Shown here: piece after piece, positions 1 through 6,671 of the stretch
How the letters are laid out: the number at the start of each line of letters is the position of its first letter
Numbering within the stretch: the stretch's first letter is position 1
NCBI GenBank assembly: GCA_016283605.1
Contig: JAEENF010000025.1
Location: forward strand, 1 to 12,748
Length of the DNA: 12,748 bases
Direction: 5' to 3'
Origin: Prevotella sp.
Lineage (GTDB): Bacteria; Bacteroidota; Bacteroidia; Bacteroidales; Bacteroidaceae
The notes under the pieces: generated by a model
The model's input: the letters and a program-made list of their open reading frames with translations, nothing else
What the model was told of the DNA's origin: nothing
Databases searched by the model: none
Program-made: the position numbers and the translations under genes

Positions 1-3
1 GTT

Positions 4-393
4 ATGCGTCTACTTCCTTTTCTTTTCCTGTCCTTGTTGCTGATTGGTGCATGCAGTAGCGGTCCTACCCCTGAGGAACTTGCTTCCTTGGCGGCTGAGG
101 GCTATTACCGACATCTTCTGAACGGCGAATATGAGCAGTTTATGGCAGGAAAGGATGGTCTGGACGTTATGCCTGAAGACTATCGTGAACAGATGCTGGC
201 TGCATACAAACAGTATATGGCAGCGCAGCAGGAGGTTCATCACGGTGTCCTGGATGTGCGTGTGTCCAATGCAAAAACAGATTCTTCGTTGCAGTTGACA
301 AATGTTTTCCTTGTGCTTTGCTTTGGTGATTCTATCAATGAGGAGATTGCTGTGCCGATGGTAGAGCGCGAAGGACGTTGGAGGATGAGGTAA
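4..393 (+). CDS. Small putative lipoprotein, possible NTF2-like fold
   Basis: Encodes 129 residues. Residues 1-16 form a short hydrophobic signal peptide ending in the lipobox IGAC, so Cys17 is the predicted lipidation site; it is followed by SSG rather than acidic residues, which suggests a periplasm-facing lipoprotein. The mature part starts with helices containing the pattern YYRHLLNGEYEQF and ends with strand-like segments and a final VEREGRWRMR. This layout recalls the DUF4878/NTF2-like lipoproteins of Bacteroidota, but the match is by general shape only. The chosen ATG gives a well-formed signal peptide; three in-frame bases precede it before the window edge, so an upstream start cannot be fully excluded. 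The next gene begins 27 bases downstream with no terminator between, so the two are probably one operon. No enzymatic function can be assigned. Confidence 0.8.
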   Translation: MRLLPFLFLSLLLIGACSSGPTPEELASLAAEGYYRHLLNGEYEQFMAGKDGLDVMPEDYREQMLAAYKQYMAAQQEVHHGVLDVRVSNAKTDSSLQLTNVFLVLCFGDSINEEIAVPMVEREGRWRMR

Positions 394-420
394 AGTTGAA
401 CTAAAAATAGAATAAAGAAT

Positions 421-1398
421 ATGAAAAAAGTAGTCTTAACTCTGACAGCCCTTTTAATGGCTTCGATAGTAAAGGGTCAGGTCTTTAATCGTCTGGATGC
501 CTCTATTAGTATGGGTACCACTGGTGTAGGACTTGAGGTGTCATCTCCGATGGGTGATTATCTCCAGTTACGAGGCGGTTTTTCTGTCATGCCTAAGTTC
601 CATCATAATATGACCTTTGGCGTTCAGGTTGGTGAAACGAATGATGAATCCAGATTCAACAAGCTTTCAACGATGATGCAACAGTTCACGGGCTATAAGG
701 TGAATAATACCGTTGATATGATAGGTGAGCCTACTTGGAGTAATGCTCATTTGCTCGTGGATGTTTTCCCCTTTAAGAATAAACACTGGCATATATCAGC
801 AGGTGTCTATCTTGGTTCCTCTAAGGTGGCCAAGGCCTATAATACAACGGAGGATATGACTTCACTCTTAGGCGTATGCATGTATAATCAGATGTATGAT
901 AGAGCACTAGCTTATGAGCCTATTGTTGATATTAACCTTAATTCGGTGCAATTCAGACTGGATGACCCGAAACTTATGAGGGATTTGCACAATAGCTTCG
1001 AAGTGTATGGACGCATGGGTGTTCATATAGGCGATTATGTCAATGACGTTTACGATGACCAGGGCAATCTTATACACGAAAAAGGTAAGCCATATATGAT
1101 GGAGCCAGATCCAGAGGATGGTATGGTTAAGGTGAGTGTTAAGACTAATGCTGTGCGTCCTTATCTGGGGTTCGGCTATAGCGGACGCCTGGTTAAGGGT
1201 GATGATAAGTATAAGATCTCCTTTGATTGTGGTGCGATGTTCTGGGGCGGTACTCCTAGAATCTATACACACGACGGTACAGACTTGTCAAGAGATGTTG
1301 AGAATATTGGCGGAAAGGTAGGCACTTATGTCAAACTGATTAAAGCCTTTAAGGTATTTCCTGTATTGGAAGTCCGGTTTACTAGAACGATATTCTAA
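421..1398 (+). CDS. Putative outer-membrane beta-barrel protein of unknown function
   Basis: Encodes 325 residues. It begins with MKK and a hydrophobic stretch ending near VKG-Q (about residue 19), a signal-peptidase I type leader. The mature protein is rich in alternating polar/hydrophobic strands containing Tyr, Phe and Gly (for example near residues 38-60, 235-260 and 275-325) and ends in a terminal Phe, a common feature of outer-membrane barrels. No catalytic motif is visible and I do not recognise a named family; similar uncharacterised barrels are common in Prevotella. It follows the lipoprotein gene after 27 bases, and a strong hairpin starts directly after its stop codon, so it is the last gene of the unit. 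It may work with the upstream lipoprotein, but that is inference from position alone. Confidence 0.82.
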   Translation: MKKVVLTLTALLMASIVKGQVFNRLDASISMGTTGVGLEVSSPMGDYLQLRGGFSVMPKFHHNMTFGVQVGETNDESRFNKLSTMMQQFTGYKVNNTVDMIGEPTWSNAHLLVDVFPFKNKHWHISAGVYLGSSKVAKAYNTTEDMTSLLGVCMYNQMYDRALAYEPIVDINLNSVQFRLDDPKLMRDLHNSFEVYGRMGVHIGDYVNDVYDDQGNLIHEKGKPYMMEPDPEDGMVKVSVKTNAVRPYLGFGYSGRLVKGDDKYKISFDCGAMFWGGTPRIYTHDGTDLSRDVENIGGKVGTYVKLIKAFKVFPVLEVRFTRTIF

Positions 1399-1432
1399 TA
1401 AAAATGGTTTCGCATCTGCGAAACCATTTTTA
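1399..1432. terminator. Bidirectional intrinsic terminator
   Basis: A near-perfect 16-bp inverted repeat (arms containing AAAATGGTTTCGCA and TGCGAAACCATTTT) with a tiny loop. It starts one base after the stop of the barrel gene and carries U-runs on both strands, so it can end the plus-strand unit and also stop transcripts arriving from the convergent minus-strand gene. Confidence 0.85.
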
Positions 1433-1459
1433 GAATTCAATAAGTCTTTCTTATTTTGT

Positions 1460-1503
1460 AATACTCCAAGAGTAATTTTCAATACTCTTGGAGTATTTTT
1501 TAT
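1460..1503 (+). terminator. Second tandem terminator hairpin
   Basis: A perfect 15-bp inverted repeat (AATACTCCAAGAGTA with TACTCTTGGAGTATT, loop of 8 bases) followed on the plus strand by a run of T. It lies 27 bases after the first terminator and has no U-tract on the minus strand, so it acts as back-up termination for the plus-strand unit. Confidence 0.7.
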
Positions 1504-1507
1504 TTCT

Positions 1508-1533
1508 CCAAGGTTATTTCCGAATAACCCTGG
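1508..1533. terminator. Hairpin just beyond the stop of the minus-strand secreted-protein gene
   Basis: Arms CCAAGGTTATT and AATAACCCTGG pair over 11 positions with a 4-base loop. The single mismatch on the plus strand becomes a G-U wobble in the minus-strand RNA, so the stem is complete only in that transcript. It ends one base before the stop codon at 1535. No good U-run follows on either strand, so it may protect or process the 3' end, with the actual stop at the hairpin at 1399-1432. Confidence 0.5.
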
Positions 1534-1534
1534 C

Positions 1535-2791
1535 TTATTTGATCACCTTCTTTCCGTTGATGATGTAAAGACCGTGAGGCAGTTCGTCAACGTTGGTGGC
1601 CTGGACTTTCTGGCCCTTCATGTTGAAGATGTCAGATGACTCCTCCTGCTGATTTTCAACAGATGAGATACCAGTGTCGATACCGTCACCAAGGATGATG
1701 GTATCTGCTGCACCAGAGAGCATCAGATAAGCTTTGTTGGCTCGAAGATATTTACTCTTGTCAGTCGTATGTAACTGACTGTCTGTAGCCTTCACCAATG
1801 CCAACTTTCCATCTTCAGAGACACCGAGTACGCGCATGTATGATGCGACATAGGTGGTAGCATTTCTTAGGTCTGTTGCCAACTGTGTGGTTGCTTCTTT
1901 CTTTCCGTCAGAACCAGACTTCTTGACATAGCAGAAGTAGGTTCCTTTTAGATTACTGCTGTAGCTCTTGGTTGCTGTGACACCAACTATAACCTTGTTG
2001 TCGGCGGCATTCTCTGATGTACACTCTATAATCACGGGGGTCTCAGCAGGAACAATGCCGTCTTCTATTTCGTTCAGTTTAGCTGCTTTCTTACCAGCTG
2101 CACATTCTGTGACATAGTAAGCCTTCATATCGCCTGTTACCTTGAAAGGGAAGCTGCTGTAAACGGTGGTATAGTACTTTCCGTCGACTTTAATGTCTTT
2201 TTCAGGAGTTATACCGTAGTACTCGGTCTCGTTGTCAATGGGTATGAACTTCCAGTACGCATTGGGTGAGGATGTGGTGAAATCACCAGAAGTTTGGTTT
2301 CCTGCAACAAATAAAGTGGTATATTTGGTCGTTACACCTTCGCTATTCTGGTCAGTATCAGTTTTTGTTGTACCTGAGTCGAAACAATACCTTGTTTGAC
2401 CTTGTGCTGTTCCATAAAGGAAGTTATAACCTTCTGGAGCAGTAATAGTCGGAATTGGTTGTTTTTCACATTTCAGGTACAATGTCGTAAGGTCTTTTGT
2501 ATTCATGCCCTGACCTTCTATGATTAGACCTTGGCCTGTTACATTTGTAATTTTGACAATTGAAGCCGCGTCTGAAATGACCTCGTTTTGTTTTTTGAGT
2601 CTTAATGAATATACGCTACCACCTTGTCCATCTTTTACCTTTCCATAATTGTCATTGTCGATTTTGTTGTTGACAATGGAAATATAGTTGCCCTTTCCGG
2701 TTTGTACTCGGTAGTAACCATCTGTTACTTGCGCATTGGTATACAAGCAACCAAAACTTAGAATTGTTATTAGAGATAAAATTTTTTTCAT
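1535..2791 (-). CDS. Secreted protein with Prevotella-type C-terminal sorting tail
   Basis: Encodes 418 residues. A signal peptide ends near residue 20 (TNA-QVT). The start of the mature protein reads DGYYRVQTGKGNYISIVNN, a pattern seen at the head of many Bacteroidales secreted proteins with ricin-B-like or carbohydrate-associated folds. Residues of about 215-265 contain YYTTVYSSFPFKV and VPAETPVII, a recurrent beta-sandwich-like segment of secreted Prevotella proteins. The last ~35 residues, DIFNMKGQKV then LPHGLYIINGKKVIK, match the style of the C-terminal tail annotated as a type IX secretion (type A) sorting domain, although in Prevotella it may be a divergent variant. No catalytic motif is visible. 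The gene lies 93 bases after the OmpA-family gene, behind a terminator hairpin. I find no convincing TAnnTTTG promoter in the gap, so expression may depend on read-through. It is transcribed towards the convergent barrel gene. Confidence 0.82.
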   Translation of the reverse strand: MKKILSLITILSFGCLYTNAQVTDGYYRVQTGKGNYISIVNNKIDNDNYGKVKDGQGGSVYSLRLKKQNEVISDAASIVKITNVTGQGLIIEGQGMNTKDLTTLYLKCEKQPIPTITAPEGYNFLYGTAQGQTRYCFDSGTTKTDTDQNSEGVTTKYTTLFVAGNQTSGDFTTSSPNAYWKFIPIDNETEYYGITPEKDIKVDGKYYTTVYSSFPFKVTGDMKAYYVTECAAGKKAAKLNEIEDGIVPAETPVIIECTSENAADNKVIVGVTATKSYSSNLKGTYFCYVKKSGSDGKKEATTQLATDLRNATTYVASYMRVLGVSEDGKLALVKATDSQLHTTDKSKYLRANKAYLMLSGAADTIILGDGIDTGISSVENQQEESSDIFNMKGQKVQATNVDELPHGLYIINGKKVIK

Positions 2792-2809
2792 GTTTCTTTG
2801 ATATTAAAA

Positions 2810-2852
2810 TTCCGACCTTCTATCCTGATTATCAGGATGGAGAAGGTCGGAA
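2810..2852 (-). terminator. Intrinsic terminator after the OmpA-family gene
   Basis: A 12-bp outer stem (TTCCGACCTTCT with AGAAGGTCGGAA) stacks on a 7-bp inner stem (ATCCTGA/TCAGGAT) with a 3-base loop and a GG bulge. The minus-strand RNA continues into UUUUAAUAU. It sits 32 bases past the OmpA-family stop and about 18 bases before the start of the next minus-strand gene, so it probably attenuates rather than always blocks read-through. Confidence 0.8.
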
Positions 2853-2884
2853 GTTGTTATTTACAAATAATGAGTGTTCTCAAA

Positions 2885-4042
2885 TTACTCAGCAATACAG
2901 ATACTTACACGGTTCAGATCGTTCTCTGCGAACGGCTGTACGCGTGAACCCTTGCTGTCGTAAGAGATACGACCCATAGAGATACCGTAGTCGTTAACCA
3001 GAGACTTCACAACAACGTCAGCACGACCAGCGGCCAGACGATCGTTGATCTTATCGTTACCTGTACCAGCGTCAGCATAACCGGTTACAACAACCTTTGC
3101 TGTAGGATACTTGTTCAGGTAGTCAGCGATTTCCTTCACCTTGTTAGCCTCCTCCGGACGGATGTCGGTCTTGTTGATGATGAAGAAGATATCGCGACGG
3201 AGGGCCTCACGCTCTACTGCAGGAGCGGGAACCTCTTTGATCTTCTCTACCACCTTCTCCACGTAGCGAATCTCGGGCTCCAGTGGTGGGATAACGCGTG
3301 TCTCGTAAGTCTTGCCGAGGTTGATCTTCACACCAGCGAGGGCGTTGAAGTACCAGTCCCAGTTGCCTGCCTTCTTTGAGTTGTAGTGGTCGTTCAGGGT
3401 GTTGGCATTAGCCTCGAGGCCGATGCTAACCTTGTCGCTCACCTTGAAGTCAGCAGCCAGACCTACGCGGCCAAGCAGACGAACCTTTGAGCCGTCCCAG
3501 ATGTAGTCGAGGTTGTCGGCATCGTCCCAGATCTTCTTAGCCTCTGTAGAGAGGTTATTATAAAGACCGTTGATGCCAGCCTTTTCTGTAGCAGCGTCGT
3601 CGTTGCTGAAGCCAATGTTTGCACCCAGACCAGCCAGCAGGCTGAGGTTGAATACACGGTTGGGGTTGAAGCCACAAAGTGCGTTCGACAGGTTCACTGT
3701 CAGGTCAATTGAGGGAGCAACATACTTCCAAGACCACTTGAACTTGTGCTCTACATCCTGCTGATCCAAAACCTTTGAACCAGCCTTGCTCTGCCATGCG
3801 TTGACAGCCAGACGAGCACCGAAGATGGGGCTGAACTGACGACCGATGGCAGCCTGAACAGTGTATGAATTCAAATCTCCGAAGTCAACCTCTCCGAGGG
3901 TATGCTGCAGACCCAGAGGCTGAATCTGCACATACCAGTGAGGATTGAAAACGTATTCAGTCTTAGGCTGCTGATCCTGTGCGGAAGCTGAGAGGAATCC
4001 CAGCGCCAGCAGGCAAGACAATATTGTTTTCTTCATTTTCAT
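2885..4042 (-). CDS. OmpA-family outer-membrane protein (beta-barrel plus peptidoglycan-binding domain)
   Basis: Encodes 385 residues. A signal peptide ends at about A21-Q22. Residues of roughly 30-255 are barrel-like, with repeated strands and WYVQIQPLGLQHTLG near the front and WYFNALAGVKINLG at the end. A Pro/Glu/Val-rich linker (about 258-277) leads to the OmpA C-terminal domain (about 278-385). In it TGYADAGTGNDKINDRLAAG carries Asp324 and Asn333 and is followed by Arg340; Asp324 and Arg340 correspond to the family residues that hold diaminopimelate in peptidoglycan. The protein is therefore expected to anchor the outer membrane to the wall, as P. gingivalis OmpA-like proteins do. Two starts are possible (ATG at 4042 or 4036); both give a working signal peptide. 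Only 37 bases separate it from the collagen-like lipoprotein gene, without a terminator or recognisable promoter, so the two are likely co-transcribed. Confidence 0.92.
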   Translation of the reverse strand: MKMKKTILSCLLALGFLSASAQDQQPKTEYVFNPHWYVQIQPLGLQHTLGEVDFGDLNSYTVQAAIGRQFSPIFGARLAVNAWQSKAGSKVLDQQDVEHKFKWSWKYVAPSIDLTVNLSNALCGFNPNRVFNLSLLAGLGANIGFSNDDAATEKAGINGLYNNLSTEAKKIWDDADNLDYIWDGSKVRLLGRVGLAADFKVSDKVSIGLEANANTLNDHYNSKKAGNWDWYFNALAGVKINLGKTYETRVIPPLEPEIRYVEKVVEKIKEVPAPAVEREALRRDIFFIINKTDIRPEEANKVKEIADYLNKYPTAKVVVTGYADAGTGNDKINDRLAAGRADVVVKSLVNDYGISMGRISYDSKGSRVQPFAENDLNRVSICIAE

Positions 4043-4079
4043 ATTCTTTTATTACTTTTTTTGAATTCGTGGATGTTAA

Positions 4080-6476
4080 TTACTTACCAGTAACGATGTA
4101 ATAGTTGGTTACGATGTTTCCGAAGTAGTCCATAGCTGAGTAAGCAATGGTGTAGCTCTCACCAGCCTTCGGAGTGAACTTAACCTCCTGAACACCACCA
4201 TCAAGAACCTCACCGAGGTTGCCTGGGTTGTCAGCACTTCCAGCAGCTGTGCCATTGACAGCGATCACAGATACAAACTTCTTGTATGCGGGAGCGAGAA
4301 GCTCTGCAGTATAAGATGTAGGCAGCAAGCTAACCTCCTCGCCAGCCTTGACCTCACCTGAAGCTCTGCGAATACCGTTACTATCCTTCATCAACAGTGT
4401 CGGCTGGAGGATTCTGTTTACACTGAATGCCTGAAGCTCTGCGTTGATCTTGTAAACTATGGTGCTGAGGTAGTCCTGAGCGAGAGACTTCAGGTTCTCC
4501 TTGTTCTGATCGATCTGTGTTGCAATGTTGGCATCCAGACCCTGAACCTGATCAAGCAGATGGTTGACTCTATCTAACTCACCATTGCAGTAGTCGATAA
4601 TATCCTTGAATGTCGTATAAATCTGATTGTCAAGACCAACAACAGTCAATTCTGTACCATCGTCATGACCAATCTTCAGCTTGTATTCTTTGGTCTGACC
4701 GTTGACAGTGGTATAGGTGTTGTCTGTGTAAGTAACGAAACCAACTGTAAGTTCTACCTGAGTATTACCAACTTCCTCAATCTTCTTGATTTGGAGTCTT
4801 GACAGGGGAACATCGAGGTTTGCGTGGAACTCAATATTCACTCTGTCAATCAGCCTGTTGATGAAGGCCTGAATGCAGTCAACGTATGGCTGAACGTCAT
4901 TGTTGACGAGTGTGTACTCGTGAGTATAAGACAGCGGCTTCACTGAGAAAGCAGCGATGTCATAACCAGAACGTACGGTTCTTGTACCGAAGATAGGATC
5001 ACCCCAAGTCATCTTAACAGAATAAGCAGGGACGGTCTCAACAGCGTCTGTGAATATGTCAGCTACCAGAGTAGACAGAGACTTCACAGCATTTCTCTTA
5101 TTGCTGCCCTTGCGAATATTGTCAAGAATCTCCTGTGCATCATTTTTCAGAAGCTCTGAATCAATATTGATGCCAGCTGAAGCAGCAGTCTTCAATTTTG
5201 CAGTAGCCTCATAGAGACCTGTTGTTGAACGAGTACGGTTCCAACCGAATGTCAACTCTGCGTCAGACTCTTTCAGGTCTTCCAGCGTGAATGGGCCTTC
5301 CTTGCCCTGGCTGGTCTCCAATGAAACAATCTTGCCGTCAATTCCTACCTCAGAGGGGTTCAGGGTCAGGTAAACCTTACCACCGTCGCCCTTAATCTCT
5401 TCACCAGCGTCCAGAGTGAATGGTGATACACCCTTGATGTTGATTTCATCCTGCGGGAATGTAACGTCTGTACCTACAGAACCATAGTAAGCTGCGAGAA
5501 TCAGCGGATTCCATCCGGGGATATCCAACTGGCCATAGACAGAGTTCTCTGTGCGCTCAGCAATTATGTCAGTAACCATGTTCTTGATAGACTTCACTAC
5601 AGAGTTCTCAAGGTTCTCCAGAAGCTTCTTGATGATAGCCTCGAGCTCAGGAGTCAGACCGTCGCGCTCAGCGTTGTAAATCTGATCCTTGATGAGCTTA
5701 ACCATCTCGTTGTAGGTGTAAGCCAGAACACCAGTGTCCTTACCGTCAATCCACCATGTGCCATTCTTAACCTCCATTGTGCTACCGTTAACGGTGACAG
5801 CATTGCCATCAGCCTGTACGCCAGTAGGTTTGCCATCGATCCACCAGTACCAGTGGCCGTCATCGCCAATAATCAGAGCAACGGTTGTACCGTTCTCACC
5901 GGCAGGACCTTCAGGACCTGTAGCGGGAACGTTAGTGTCCTCACCATCGATGAACCAGTTGCCATTTTCACCGATAGTAACCTTTGAACCGATAGTTCCA
6001 TTTTCACCTTTCTCGCCCTTTTCACCTTGGGCAGGAACACCAGTGTCCTTACCGTCGATGAACCAGTTGCCGTTATCGCCGATGGTAATAACAGAACCGA
6101 TAGTACCAGGGTCACCCTGAGCACCCTTTTCACCAGGCTCACCCTTTTCACCTTTGGCGGGAACCTTGGTGTCAACGCCGTCGATGAACCAGTTACCGTT
6201 GTCGCCGATGGTAACAACAGAACCGTCCTTTCCGTCCTTTCCGTCCTTACCATCCTTACCGTCCTTACCGTCCTGACCGTTCTTACCGTCCTGGCCGGCG
6301 GGACCCACTGGGCCAGCCTGCTTCTCAATCTTGTCCAGCTGATTTCTAAGATCTGCAATCTTACCAAGAAGTTCAGTTCTCAGATCAGCATCGTTGTCCT
6401 TACAAGAAACAAATGCACTCGGAGCAGCAATAAGTATTGCAGCAGCGAGAATACCATTAATAATTTTCTTTTTCAT
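4080..6476 (-). CDS. Large collagen-like surface lipoprotein with Trp-Ile-Asp-Gly modules (PL29 N-terminal-domain-like)
   Basis: Encodes 798 residues. A signal peptide ends in FVSC (Cys25); the following KDNDAD is acidic, resembling the lipoprotein export signal that sends Bacteroidota lipoproteins to the cell surface. Residues 26-54 form a short heptad-like helix. Residues 55-85 are uninterrupted Gly-X-Y, mostly Gly-Lys-Asp. Residues 86-252 hold five modules centred on W(F/W)IDG followed by (D/P)T, three of them near-identical and joined by further Gly-X-Y blocks (GEKGEPGEKG, GEKGEKGENG, GPEGPAGENG). The remaining ~545 residues contain helical segments (about 255-312) and beta-rich domains, with KVYLTLNPSEVGIDGK near 367 and a final TIAYSAMDYFGNIV stretch. 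NCBI-style annotation calls such proteins PL29 N-terminal-domain proteins, but no lyase catalytic domain is recognisable, so an enzymatic role should not be assumed. It heads an operon with the OmpA-family gene and has a good promoter upstream. A stalk or adhesin role is inference. Confidence 0.85.
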   Translation of the reverse strand: MKKKIINGILAAAILIAAPSAFVSCKDNDADLRTELLGKIADLRNQLDKIEKQAGPVGPAGQDGKNGQDGKDGKDGKDGKDGKDGSVVTIGDNGNWFIDGVDTKVPAKGEKGEPGEKGAQGDPGTIGSVITIGDNGNWFIDGKDTGVPAQGEKGEKGENGTIGSKVTIGENGNWFIDGEDTNVPATGPEGPAGENGTTVALIIGDDGHWYWWIDGKPTGVQADGNAVTVNGSTMEVKNGTWWIDGKDTGVLAYTYNEMVKLIKDQIYNAERDGLTPELEAIIKKLLENLENSVVKSIKNMVTDIIAERTENSVYGQLDIPGWNPLILAAYYGSVGTDVTFPQDEINIKGVSPFTLDAGEEIKGDGGKVYLTLNPSEVGIDGKIVSLETSQGKEGPFTLEDLKESDAELTFGWNRTRSTTGLYEATAKLKTAASAGINIDSELLKNDAQEILDNIRKGSNKRNAVKSLSTLVADIFTDAVETVPAYSVKMTWGDPIFGTRTVRSGYDIAAFSVKPLSYTHEYTLVNNDVQPYVDCIQAFINRLIDRVNIEFHANLDVPLSRLQIKKIEEVGNTQVELTVGFVTYTDNTYTTVNGQTKEYKLKIGHDDGTELTVVGLDNQIYTTFKDIIDYCNGELDRVNHLLDQVQGLDANIATQIDQNKENLKSLAQDYLSTIVYKINAELQAFSVNRILQPTLLMKDSNGIRRASGEVKAGEEVSLLPTSYTAELLAPAYKKFVSVIAVNGTAAGSADNPGNLGEVLDGGVQEVKFTPKAGESYTIAYSAMDYFGNIVTNYYIVTGK
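5883..6221 (-). repeat. Three tandem protein-coding modules with W-F-I-D-G core
   Basis: In-frame repeats of 42, 36 and 35 codons inside the collagen-like lipoprotein. Each reads TIG(D/E)NGNWFIDG, then DT, then VPA, followed by a variable number of Gly-X-Y triplets. The underlying DNA is also strongly conserved, which points to recent duplication or ongoing gene conversion. Two diverged WWIDG modules follow towards lower coordinates (about 5721-5882). Confidence 0.85.
6223..6294 (-). repeat. Eight 9-bp minisatellite units encoding Gly-Lys-Asp type triplets
   Basis: The plus strand reads variants of CCGTCCTTA eight times in a row (72 bases), each differing by at most three bases. On the coding strand each unit gives one Gly-X-Y triplet. 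Gain or loss of a unit keeps the frame, so this tract can vary the length of the collagen-like rod without breaking the gene. Confidence 0.85.
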
Positions 6477-6500
6477 TGAACTATAAATTATAATTAGACA

Positions 6501-6512
6501 TATATATATATA
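6501..6512. repeat. (TA)6 dinucleotide tract in the 5' leader of the collagen-like gene
   Basis: Six TA units lie between the predicted transcription start (near 6523-6527) and the start codon at 6476. The tract is short but sits in a place where length changes could alter spacing or leader structure. Confidence 0.6.
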
Positions 6513-6529
6513 ATCTGCATTAATCGCGG

Positions 6530-6560
6530 CAAAGTTAGGTAATTATTTTTAAACTGCCAA
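6530..6560 (-). promoter_or_regulatory. Bacteroidota-type promoter for the collagen-like lipoprotein/OmpA operon
   Basis: On the minus strand a perfect -7 element TAACTTTG (6530-6537) is preceded, after a 19-base spacer, by TTGG (6557-6560), close to the -33 consensus TTTG. The resulting leader is about 50 bases, very AT-rich, and shows no Shine-Dalgarno sequence. Confidence 0.8.
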
Positions 6561-6580
6561 GAAAAATTTAAGTTTTTTTT

Positions 6581-6652
6581 AAAAAAACATGCATTTTATG
6601 ACAATTTTTACCTTTTTTGCCCGAAAATGTCCCGAAAACCCCCATAAAATGC
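6581..6652 (-). terminator. Possible terminator for the tRNA-Leu / S41 transcript
   Basis: A perfect 10-bp inverted repeat, GCATTTTATG (6591-6600) and CATAAAATGC (6643-6652), is followed on the minus strand by ATG and seven T. The loop is long (42 bases) and contains two copies of CCCGAAAA, so this is weaker evidence than the other terminators. It is the only T-run-associated hairpin seen between the tRNA and the next promoter. Confidence 0.45.
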
Positions 6653-6664
6653 GGATTCCGGGAC
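6629..6664 (-). other. GC-rich inverted repeat just beyond tRNA-Leu
   Basis: GTCCCG (6629-6634) and CGGGAC (6659-6664) can pair over a 24-base loop, starting 8 bases beyond the 3' end of the tRNA. No T-run follows directly. It overlaps the neighbouring GCATTTTATG repeat, so the two folds would compete; it may serve in pre-tRNA 3' processing or termination. Confidence 0.4.
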
Positions 6665-6671
6665 TCTTTTG

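Noticed and set aside
4006..4042. Cys at residue 10 of the OmpA-family protein (ILSC) as a lipobox
   Set aside because: Only nine residues precede it and the hydrophobic core continues after it to a normal SASA-Q cleavage site, so a signal-peptidase I leader fits better.
6223..6294. CRISPR-like array suggested by regular short repeats
   Set aside because: Units are 9 bp with no spacers and lie in frame within a coding sequence; this is a Gly-X-Y minisatellite.
5873..6367. Long open frames on both strands over the Gly-X-Y region of the lipoprotein gene (also 5734-6120 and 6027-6479)
   Set aside because: They arise from the 9-bp and module repeats read in other frames; the products are low-complexity (Val-Arg-Thr or Ser-Pro-Phe runs) without a signal or fold, and the true frame has a lipobox, promoter and domain structure.
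4080..6476. Polysaccharide lyase (PL29) function for the collagen-like protein
   Set aside because: Only the N-terminal style resembles that annotation; no lyase catalytic domain or residues can be recognised in the remaining sequence.
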